From positions 1-51,992 of the IMG/VR virus record IMGVR_UViG_3300042923_000406: a DNA stretch of 51,992 bases; one strand, given 5' to 3'. The stretch comes from a virus. Below, piece by piece: positions 26,364-33,097 of the stretch (position 1 is the stretch's first letter; every line of letters begins with the position of its first letter). A program made the position numbers and the translations under genes. The notes below the pieces were generated by a model. The model did no database searches. It was not told the DNA's origin and worked only from the letters and a program-made list of their open reading frames with translations.

Positions 26364-26631
26364 TTGGGCCCTCCCCTGAGTAGCGTACTTCTGGCGCTAC
26401 ATATTTAATTGGAATAACCTTGAAGTCATTGTTTATTTTTTCTAGGGTTATAGTTGTAGTCCGTGTTCTGCCCGTGTCCTCTGCATAGTGCGAAACATCG
26501 AGCTTTACGAAGCTGCTCGCTGTTACTATGCCACAAACTGGGTTCTTAAATTTCTCAACTATCCATACACCACTACCGACTGTGAATACTTTAGGGTCAA
26601 ATACTTCCATTGTTGTTAGCCCGTTGCTCAT
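26350..26631 (-). CDS. Hypothetical protein
   Basis: 93 residues from ATG 26631, with AGAGGAGCTAACGTT upstream; a longer reading from TTG lacks a good site. Small alpha/beta protein with an internal VWIVEKFKNPVCGIVT strand pair and a TRTTTITLEKI strand. No motif is recognised. In an operon with its neighbours (5 nt gap upstream, overlap downstream). Confidence 0.65.
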   Translation of the reverse strand: MSNGLTTMEVFDPKVFTVGSGVWIVEKFKNPVCGIVTASSFVKLDVSHYAEDTGRTRTTTITLEKINNDFKVIPIKYVAPEVRYSGEGPNVRN

Positions 26632-26635
26632 AACG

Positions 26636-26995
26636 TTAGCTCCTCTCTGTTCTATCAAAATGACATAAGTTTACGAAGTACTGTGTTCCATGAGGCTGAA
26701 AGTGTCTCTTAAAAGACCTCACTGGGTCTAGGAAGTACTCGATGGGGCATTCATACACAGCTTTATCAGATATAATTTTTACTCTTTTAAAACCGTCAGC
26801 TACCATGTCAACGCAACGCTTGGCGTCGATACCCCACGCGGCTGTGCCTTCGCTTAGGGCTTGTACTAAAGGTTTACGCCCACCTCTGAACATGTGCTTC
26901 TCTTCATTCCTGTGCGATATAAACACATCATTAATAGTTTTACCTACACTACGGAATGTTCCATCCTCTTGTTTAATTACCTCACGGTTATCCAC
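26636..26995 (-). CDS. Hypothetical protein
   Basis: About 119 residues from GTG 26995. This start is preferred because GAGAGGTG sits 8 nt upstream, whereas ATG 27001 is nearly inside that site. Mixed alpha/beta chain with RGGRKPLVQALSEGTAAWG and a Cys-containing KRCVDMVADGFKRVKII segment; no family is recognised. It is the first gene after the secreted Ser/Gly-rich protein and a UUCG hairpin. Confidence 0.65.
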   Translation of the reverse strand: MDNREVIKQEDGTFRSVGKTINDVFISHRNEEKHMFRGGRKPLVQALSEGTAAWGIDAKRCVDMVADGFKRVKIISDKAVYECPIEYFLDPVRSFKRHFQPHGTQYFVNLCHFDRTERS

Positions 26996-27021
26996 GTACA
27001 TCACCTCTCATAAATTAGGGA

Positions 27022-27037
27022 GGAGGGCGAACCCTCC
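27022..27037 (-). terminator. UUCG hairpin after the secreted-protein gene
   Basis: Leftward transcript: GGAGGG, TTCG, CCCTCC immediately after the stop of the Ser/Gly-rich gene, followed by TCCCTAATTT. The stable tetraloop hairpin has only a weak T tract, so partial termination or 3'-end protection is likely. Confidence 0.5.
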
Positions 27038-27044
27038 AACTTTA

Positions 27045-27719
27045 CTACCATTTGAACTTGTATGCATCGGAACCTTTTTCTGCTTTGCGCTTTGCCCACC
27101 ACTTACTAATAAACTTGTATAACCAATAGCAAATACCTGCAATCAAAGCAAGCTGAATAAGAGTAAGTATAATCATAAAGAAGCTACCAATTAAACTAGG
27201 GCTACTTTCAACTGGTTGTGCATAACCATTTTGTACAGGGGCACTACCTCTATTTAGCATACTACCTAAGAATAAACCACCTGCGAAGCTACCCATGCTT
27301 AGTCCACTCCCACTACTGGATGGGGCATGGTATACATTAGTAGTACTAGGTTGGCTTGGCTGTGTTGGTTGCACAGGCGTAGTTTTAGAGCCACCAAATG
27401 AGCCTGACGCTGATTTGTCAGTAGTAGATGTAGAAGGTTTAGAGCCACCAAATGAGCCTGACGCTGATTTGTCAGTAGTAGATGTAGAAGGTTTAGACGA
27501 AGACGATGAAGACTTTGAACCTCCGAAACTACCTGAGCTAGAGGATGACGACGATGGAGCGGCCTGCTTAATTAGCGACGGTGCGCTGGGTTTAGAAGTA
27601 GAAACACTTGTTTTAGACGAGGACGATGAAGACTTTGAACCTCCGAAACTACCAGCAGCGAATGCTAGGTTTGACATTAGAAATACTAAAGCGAGTACTA
27701 ATATACCAATTCTACGCAT
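27045..27719 (-). CDS. Secreted or membrane-anchored Ser/Gly repeat protein
   Basis: 224 residues. A signal peptide (MRRIGILVLALVFLMSNLAFA) is followed by about 90 residues of Ser/Lys/Thr repeats punctuated by GSFGGSK at least four times. Two tandem 18-residue units are identical at DNA level. A Pro/Gln stretch and a Gly/Met patch follow, then a C-terminal membrane helix (FFMIILTLIQLALIAGICYW) and a basic tail. It is probably exported and anchored, exposing the repeat region outside the cell or in the wall space. Superinfection exclusion or cell-surface modification are guesses. Confidence 0.7.
   Translation of the reverse strand: MRRIGILVLALVFLMSNLAFAAGSFGGSKSSSSSSKTSVSTSKPSAPSLIKQAAPSSSSSSSGSFGGSKSSSSSSKPSTSTTDKSASGSFGGSKPSTSTTDKSASGSFGGSKTTPVQPTQPSQPSTTNVYHAPSSSGSGLSMGSFAGGLFLGSMLNRGSAPVQNGYAQPVESSPSLIGSFFMIILTLIQLALIAGICYWLYKFISKWWAKRKAEKGSDAYKFKW
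27384..27491 (-). repeat. Two tandem 54-bp coding repeats
   Basis: Positions 27384-27437 and 27438-27491 are identical 54-bp units in frame within the secreted Ser/Gly protein. A second, imperfect pair of about 40 bp (near 27492-27534 and 27610-27652) encodes the neighbouring Ser-rich GSFGGS segments. Such repeats can expand or shrink by slippage, changing repeat number. Confidence 0.85.
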
Positions 27720-27720
27720 G

Positions 27721-27912
27721 TTATAGTCCTCCTTTTAAGGTAAACGAACCAATGTTATCTGTCACTAATACCTCTGTGTCACCGTTATCCTGGTCAGCGC
27801 CATAGAAACGTTCGCTCATTATCTCCATGATAGCCTCTTGTGCGTTTTCAGCCTGAATACTTACTAGTACTTGACGACCACCTACGTGTGCTACTAATTT
27901 TACTGTTTTCAT
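27721..27912 (-). CDS. Small hypothetical protein
   Basis: 63 residues from ATG 27912, with AAGGAAGG 8 nt upstream. Sequence begins MKTVKLVAHVGGRQVLVSIQAENAQE in spirit: a short beta-beta-alpha domain with an acidic C-terminal half (GADQDNGDTEV). No recognised family. Its end lies one base from the secreted protein's upstream region, in the same leftward operon. Confidence 0.65.
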   Translation of the reverse strand: MKTVKLVAHVGGRQVLVSIQAENAQEAIMEIMSERFYGADQDNGDTEVLVTDNIGSFTLKGGL

Positions 27913-27913
27913 T

Positions 27914-28222
27914 TTAATTACCTTCCTTTTCATATTTTGTGCCTATCTGTTCGAATTTATCCTTACCAGTTACCCTAAACTTTACATCATTAAAGGAATC
28001 TTCACCAGCGTGAATACCACCCCATATAGCTGTACCTGCGTAACGACCATTGATATGCACCGAGTACTGCACACCCAATTCTAAACCGCCACATAGACCT
28101 AGTGACTCAATGGAATCCAAGCATGGTGCGTATATTCTGTCACCCTCGACTCTACCTAGTAACCTACAACCCATCTTATTCCCCTCCAAGCATGATATGT
28201 GAATATCTTTATCATCGCTCAT
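27914..28222 (-). CDS. Hypothetical protein coupled to the DNA ligase gene
   Basis: 102 residues. The ATG at 28222 overlaps the DNA ligase stop (ATGA), so it is probably translated by coupling. It has several Cys (CLEGNKMGC, PCLDS, LGLCGGLELG) and a beta-rich second half. No motif assignable. Likely replication-associated by position. Confidence 0.65.
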   Translation of the reverse strand: MSDDKDIHISCLEGNKMGCRLLGRVEGDRIYAPCLDSIESLGLCGGLELGVQYSVHINGRYAGTAIWGGIHAGEDSFNDVKFRVTGKDKFEQIGTKYEKEGN

Positions 28223-29142
28223 TCTGCCACACAATCCCTAGGAGACTTATCATCGCGCATCCGTAAGAACTGCGGGTGCCTAAATGCTCCTGCTTTAGTA
28301 GGCTCCATAGCATGTATTTCCATAACCCTACCTAGGTAAGACCCCTGGTTCTTAGTCATGTCTAAGCGGAGTGCATCTGTGAAGCCGCTGCATGTACCTT
28401 TTCTTACTATCTTACCATATGGTTTATCATACTGACCAAATATTACGGAGCCTATTTGACCATCATACTTTCCTTTACCTGATTCGAAGCCCATGATGAT
28501 AACGTCAATAGGGTAGTCCTTCTTAACCTTGTACCATACGTGTTCAGGCCGCTTATCTACGTGGTATGCAGCATTGACGTTCTTTAACATTATGCCCTCT
28601 TCACCTATTTTTAACATGTGGTCGAGGAAGTTTCGTTTATCGCCGTAATGTACGTACGATAGGTCTATGTGGTTGCTATGTAACAAATGGCCTAGATACA
28701 GCTTCTCTAGTATGTCCCTTCGCTCTTTCCACGGAAGACCTGTTACGTCCTTACCATTGTAGTGAAGTACATCGTATACGCAGTAACGTATAGGATTACC
28801 CTCTTGACGCGCCAAGGCTTTAGCAGGTAGGGCTCCCATTACGCTAGTAACGAGGTTACTGTTACCTCCTGGATAGTAAATCTCACCGTCTAGTATTGTA
28901 CCAGATGGTAGACGTTGGAGTTCTTTCTGTATGTGTGGTACATTGTTAGTTTTCTCAACAGGCATACCATCTTTAACCGATAAACGTCTACTGAACATTC
29001 TACCATCAACACTTAGGTACCTAGCACCATCAATCTTCTTCTCTGCTATGTAGTCATCGCTATCGAGCAGCATATCTTTCTTTTTACCGCAGTCTTTAGC
29101 GTTCATAGGTAGCAGTGGGTTATCCCAACCGTAATGCGCCAT
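28219..29142 (-). CDS. ATP-dependent DNA ligase
   Basis: About 307 residues from ATG 29142 (GTG 29154 is an alternative). Motif I is EKKIDGAR, with the AMP-binding Lys near residue 36. Motif III is YCVYDVLHYNG, motif IV GEEGIMLKN, and motif V VWYKVKK. An OB domain follows (IGSVIFGQYDKPYGKIVRKG). It joins nicks in phage DNA during replication and repair. Short, like other phage minimal ligases. The next gene's ATG overlaps its stop. Confidence 0.9.
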   Translation of the reverse strand: MAHYGWDNPLLPMNAKDCGKKKDMLLDSDDYIAEKKIDGARYLSVDGRMFSRRLSVKDGMPVEKTNNVPHIQKELQRLPSGTILDGEIYYPGGNSNLVTSVMGALPAKALARQEGNPIRYCVYDVLHYNGKDVTGLPWKERRDILEKLYLGHLLHSNHIDLSYVHYGDKRNFLDHMLKIGEEGIMLKNVNAAYHVDKRPEHVWYKVKKDYPIDVIIMGFESGKGKYDGQIGSVIFGQYDKPYGKIVRKGTCSGFTDALRLDMTKNQGSYLGRVMEIHAMEPTKAGAFRHPQFLRMRDDKSPRDCVAE

Positions 29143-29167
29143 TATTTTTATCACTTCATTGCCTGTC

Positions 29168-29536
29168 TCACTCGTCAGTCACCACCTTAATTAGCATACC
29201 ATCAGGCCACGTTGTTAGTACCATAACTTTCATTTTACGTTCAGCAACGTCACCACTGTCAAACATGTATAGTTTATCAACTGACATACCTCTGAACGCA
29301 TCTACGCCACCAGTTGACCTAGACCACGCTATTGCCTTATTTGGGAAGGCTACGTAGTTTTTATTATCCGCAGTAGCAGGCATCTTAACTTTAAACTCTG
29401 CTACAATAGACTTTGTTATAATACGTGCCTCGTCGAGGTTCTTGTGCGCTATGATTATACGTTTACCACATACAATGTCCCAGCATATAGCATCCATAAC
29501 TACATTGGAGCCTATTATACTATTTTCCATACCCAT
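29168..29536 (-). CDS. Hypothetical protein
   Basis: 122 residues from ATG 29536, chosen because AAGGAGG sits 8 nt upstream. A KRIIIAHKNLDEARII segment and a WSRSTGGVDAFRGM segment vaguely recall nucleotide-binding proteins, but no complete motif is visible. It lies between a small gene and the DNA ligase, so may belong to DNA metabolism. Confidence 0.6.
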   Translation of the reverse strand: MGMENSIIGSNVVMDAICWDIVCGKRIIIAHKNLDEARIITKSIVAEFKVKMPATADNKNYVAFPNKAIAWSRSTGGVDAFRGMSVDKLYMFDSGDVAERKMKVMVLTTWPDGMLIKVVTDE

Positions 29537-29549
29537 AAGCTGTACCTCC

Positions 29550-29726
29550 TTATGTCCCATCTCTGTAAAACACTAACGCCGTGTAAATTGTGTATCCATT
29601 GTACCCCAACTGGTACTGCGTCTCCACATACTCTTTACCATTAGTCTGTGCCATACGTAACGCATCTCGTAAATCGATATCGAAACTCCCTTCTGACATG
29701 CTACTTACTAGTATGTGCTTTACCAT
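29550..29726 (-). CDS. Small hypothetical protein (58 residues)
   Basis: A short gene with a perfect AAGGAGGTG site 7 nt before ATG 29726. Its stop overlaps the ribosome site of the next gene. The peptide is mixed alpha/beta with GSFDIDLRDALRMAQ and a Tyr-rich end (YQLGYNGYTIYTALVFYRDG). Function unknown. Confidence 0.65.
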   Translation of the reverse strand: MVKHILVSSMSEGSFDIDLRDALRMAQTNGKEYVETQYQLGYNGYTIYTALVFYRDGT

Positions 29727-29728
29727 TT

Positions 29729-30454
29729 TTACACCTCCTTACTTTTTAAGTTAAGGTTACATAGAGCGTCTACTATATTCTCTGAGTAAGTACTCATGGC
29801 ACCTTCTATAGCCAGCACCGCCGTAGGATGAAGCTCTTTTATCTCTAAGTTCTTAGCTAGATTTATAAGCTCAAACCACATATCTTGGCAGTTATATAGT
29901 ATTTGAACGTTAGATAGCGGCTTAATTTCTTCCCCACTAACAATAGGTAATGGAGGCTCTTGTTTTTCAACAGCTTCTAAGGCATTAGTACTTACTAACC
30001 CCAGTACTTGGGGCTTCTGCTCTACGGTTAACTTTTCAATCCTGGACTCTATCGCAGGTATAGTCTTAGCTGTTACGTATAAGTACTCACCATTAGCCAT
30101 AGATTTAGCGCCTACTAACTTTTTTATGTAGCAATCAGATACTAACTTTCTAAGTACAGACTGTACAGATTGGAGGCTTAAACCCACTCTCTTGCCGCTG
30201 TCTGCTATCGTTAGGGCTGATAGAACCCCAACATGACCTGCGACTATCAATGGCCTGATTTTGTCGAGTATATACATATGTAGGCGCATAGACCTCGAGA
30301 GTGACGAGCCGTACCTCCTTGCTACAAACGTTACCAATTGGTCGCTACTAACGTAAGCGTCGTCGTAGTTGCTTGCTAGTACCAGAGTATGCCTACTTTT
30401 ACCTATGCTAACTGGGACCTTCAATGAGTATGTACCATAGTTTACTGTTTCCAT
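29729..30454 (-). CDS. Probable winged-helix DNA-binding protein
   Basis: 241 residues. Residues 75-120 contain a helix-turn-helix-like unit with a following wing (SVQSVLRKLVSDCYIKKLVGA and YLYVTAKT), as in transcription factors and some replication initiators. The rest is helical with an acidic linker. It lies between the DNA polymerase and small DNA-metabolism genes. It could regulate the leftward operons or bind the origin; neither is shown. ATG 30454 follows AAGGAGG. Confidence 0.6.
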   Translation of the reverse strand: METVNYGTYSLKVPVSIGKSRHTLVLASNYDDAYVSSDQLVTFVARRYGSSLSRSMRLHMYILDKIRPLIVAGHVGVLSALTIADSGKRVGLSLQSVQSVLRKLVSDCYIKKLVGAKSMANGEYLYVTAKTIPAIESRIEKLTVEQKPQVLGLVSTNALEAVEKQEPPLPIVSGEEIKPLSNVQILYNCQDMWFELINLAKNLEIKELHPTAVLAIEGAMSTYSENIVDALCNLNLKSKEV

Positions 30455-30479
30455 TTTATATGCCTCCTTGTAATTTAAA

Positions 30480-30497
30480 GGGCGACTTTCGCCGCCC
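30480..30497 (-). terminator. GNRA hairpin after the DNA polymerase gene
   Basis: Leftward: GGGCGGC, GAAA, GTCGCCC, then TTTAAATT. It begins a few bases after the polymerase stop. A 7-bp stem with a tetraloop and a moderate T run suggests partial termination or transcript stabilisation. Confidence 0.5.
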
Positions 30498-30505
30498 AGT
30501 ACTAA

Positions 30506-33097
30506 CTAAAACTTGATTTCTTCCATTGTACCGTACTTTGGACCCATTTCAAATTCTGCCACTAAAGGTATGATGTCTAAGAATTTAAGACGCTCACCTC
30601 TGAAATGTGGGTTTTCTAAGCAGTCCTTTATAATAGGCAACGCTTCATCCAAGTAGTCATTGCGTACCTCTATAAGCACAGAATCGTGTACCGTTGCGAC
30701 TAACCTAGCTCTGGTCATATCAAGACGTTTACGGATATTCACAATACCCAGCATCATAATATCTGAACCAGCAGACTGTATAGGTGTGTTAATAGCCATA
30801 CGTAGAGCACTGGCTTTTTCTTTCCACACTTTACTCTTAAGCTGTGGCAACCAACGACGACGACCAAATAGCGTAAAAGTATAACCATTCTTAATAGCGA
30901 AGTTCTGCATATCCTTTAGCCATTTGCTCAATTTCTTGAACTGTGCGTGGAAGCGGTCAATCATTACTTGGCACTCTTCGTCAGACCATTCTTTACCTTT
31001 AGACCGTGTTTTGGAGTCAAGGTCGAATTTAAGGCCCCACTTAGACATGCCGTAGAGCACCCCAAAGGATACTGATTTAGCAGCAGTACGTTTGTCTCCG
31101 TGTGTATTCTTAATTACCTGTAACTCATCTTTAAGCACCGCTAAACGCCATTCCTCTGAGTCCTTAAGAAGACCCATAAGCTTAACCTTTTCCATAATAG
31201 CAGTTAAGTCACTTACTATATTGAAGCATATCTTAGCGTTTAGACTATGCATGTCAATACCGTTACTATAAGAATATACCAATTCAGGGTCATTAGATAC
31301 TATACCTGCGACACGCATCTCTAGCTGTGATTGGTCAGCCTGCACTAACGTCCAACCCATAGGCGCAACGATAGCATTCTTTACCTTGTACTCTACTAAG
31401 TCATAGTAGCCTACGTCATCTTTAGACATTGCTCTTGGTAAGTTCTGTAGATTAGGTTCATCAGAGCTCAGACGTCCAGTTTCTGTACTGTTTAACCAGT
31501 AGTTGGCTCTTAGTCTGCCATCGTGTTCAACCTTTGAGAAGTACCCTTTGAAGTATGTATTGCATAGTTTAGATGTTTTACGATACTTACGCATTACAGC
31601 CGTGAATGGTGTGTTGATTCGGTCTAACGCCTCATCGTCCGTAGGATACGTATCCGAGTTTGCACCATATGGGTTTTTGTACTCTAGTACCTCATATAGT
31701 AGTTTTCCAAGCTCTTTAGGTGAGTTCCAATCGTAGCGTCCCCCAGCTAGTTCTGTCAACTGTGCGTCGTATCCTTCTAAAAGGGACTCTAGCTTAGGTA
31801 TGGTGTCTTTTACGAACTCCTGGTCTATAAGAACACCATTTATCTGGAGGTCGCATATAACGTATATAGCCTCAGCCATAAGTTCAGTAACGCTATTCAT
31901 GTTGTACTCAGACAACTGTTTGTAGAATAGCTTATAGATTTGAAGAGTGGCATCGCAATCACATATGTTATACGTAGCCAACGTCAGCATATCTATCTTT
32001 TCCCACTTAGTTCTTATTACCACACCGTCTTCGTCTACATCGTCTTCGAGCTCTTTTACCTCAGTCTCATACGCACCTAAGTCTGTATGTTCCTGTGATA
32101 GGGGCTTAAGACCATAGCCGTACTTACCCCTTGTCGGGTCTAATGTATACGCCATTAACATAGTATCAGCCACTAAGCGGTTAACTATAATACCGTGTAC
32201 TACCCTCATAAAACTTAAATCGAATGTGGCGTTGTGAAATATAAACCTAACGTCAGAGCTGAATAACTTTATAAGTAGTGGTAGATAACCATCAACGTTT
32301 TCCTCGAAAGGTACGCATAGTCCGTAACCAGTGGCCCAACTGAATGCGATACTCCGCATCCTAGCCCTAGAATCAAATAGGTAATGTCCACTGGTCTCGA
32401 TATCGCTTGCCACTATAAACTTATCTTTATTAGCTATAACCTTGTCAACCCAGATAGCGAACTCAGCAGGTGTCTCTACTAAGTTATAGTGTTCTGGCGG
32501 TTTAATTTCAACGTTACTGCAAAACTTCTCAGCCTTTTTAAACGATGAGTAGAACTCTGTATTAAGCGATATATCGCTTAACATCTTATCTAGCGGGTAC
32601 GTTACAACTAGTTTAGGTTTGCACCCCTTTAAACCTGATACGTCAAAAACCCCGTTTTTTATATGGTCTAGTTTACCTGCCATGTTAAACACTGTAGCAG
32701 GGCCTTTACCTAGACATAGAATAACATTAGGTTGTATTGTTTCAAGTTCTGTACGAAGGCTAGACTCACAACACTCAATCATAAGCTTCGTAGGTGCCTT
32801 GTTGTGCCCGCATTTAACTACTGGTGTAATGTACACAGTGTCTACCTTTATGTTACGTAAAGCGTTGTTAATCAACACAAGCTCTGCGTCACTAAACACT
32901 GTACGTGGACCTCTAGCGTACTCAGCTAGTACTACTATTATTTTCTCGTCTGCGCTCTTACGCTTAGGAGGCTTTAAAGTGAAGAGGGGGGTTTGCCCCT
33001 CCTTCCTTAGTTTACATTTTCGGCAGTTATTGCCATCAGTTAAGGATAGCGCCGTCTTCCTCAAACCGAACTTCGCTACTCGCATATTCGGAATCAT
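30506..33097 (-). CDS. DNA polymerase: UDG-like domain, 3'-5' exonuclease, PolA polymerase
   Basis: About 863 residues. The start ATG 33097 is preferred (AAGG 5 nt upstream); GTG 33112 is possible. The N-terminal 200 residues resemble a family-4 uracil-DNA glycosylase. Four Fe-S type cysteines are kept (CRKC, VVKC, IEC), but the catalytic motifs are changed: TYPLDKML replaces the usual HP motif. Exonuclease motifs follow: SDIETSG, NATFD and YNICDCD. The polymerase has TGRLSS with NLQNLPRA, motif A QADQSQLEMR, motif B KSVSFGVLYGM and motif C VHDSVLIEV. It replicates phage DNA. Its start overlaps the primase gene. Confidence 0.9.
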   Translation of the reverse strand: MIPNMRVAKFGLRKTALSLTDGNNCRKCKLRKEGQTPLFTLKPPKRKSADEKIIVVLAEYARGPRTVFSDAELVLINNALRNIKVDTVYITPVVKCGHNKAPTKLMIECCESSLRTELETIQPNVILCLGKGPATVFNMAGKLDHIKNGVFDVSGLKGCKPKLVVTYPLDKMLSDISLNTEFYSSFKKAEKFCSNVEIKPPEHYNLVETPAEFAIWVDKVIANKDKFIVASDIETSGHYLFDSRARMRSIAFSWATGYGLCVPFEENVDGYLPLLIKLFSSDVRFIFHNATFDLSFMRVVHGIIVNRLVADTMLMAYTLDPTRGKYGYGLKPLSQEHTDLGAYETEVKELEDDVDEDGVVIRTKWEKIDMLTLATYNICDCDATLQIYKLFYKQLSEYNMNSVTELMAEAIYVICDLQINGVLIDQEFVKDTIPKLESLLEGYDAQLTELAGGRYDWNSPKELGKLLYEVLEYKNPYGANSDTYPTDDEALDRINTPFTAVMRKYRKTSKLCNTYFKGYFSKVEHDGRLRANYWLNSTETGRLSSDEPNLQNLPRAMSKDDVGYYDLVEYKVKNAIVAPMGWTLVQADQSQLEMRVAGIVSNDPELVYSYSNGIDMHSLNAKICFNIVSDLTAIMEKVKLMGLLKDSEEWRLAVLKDELQVIKNTHGDKRTAAKSVSFGVLYGMSKWGLKFDLDSKTRSKGKEWSDEECQVMIDRFHAQFKKLSKWLKDMQNFAIKNGYTFTLFGRRRWLPQLKSKVWKEKASALRMAINTPIQSAGSDIMMLGIVNIRKRLDMTRARLVATVHDSVLIEVRNDYLDEALPIIKDCLENPHFRGERLKFLDIIPLVAEFEMGPKYGTMEEIKF

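Noticed and set aside
27384-27491. Tandem repeats as a CRISPR array
   Set aside because: The repeats are 54 bp, directly adjacent, in frame in a coding sequence and have no unique spacers.
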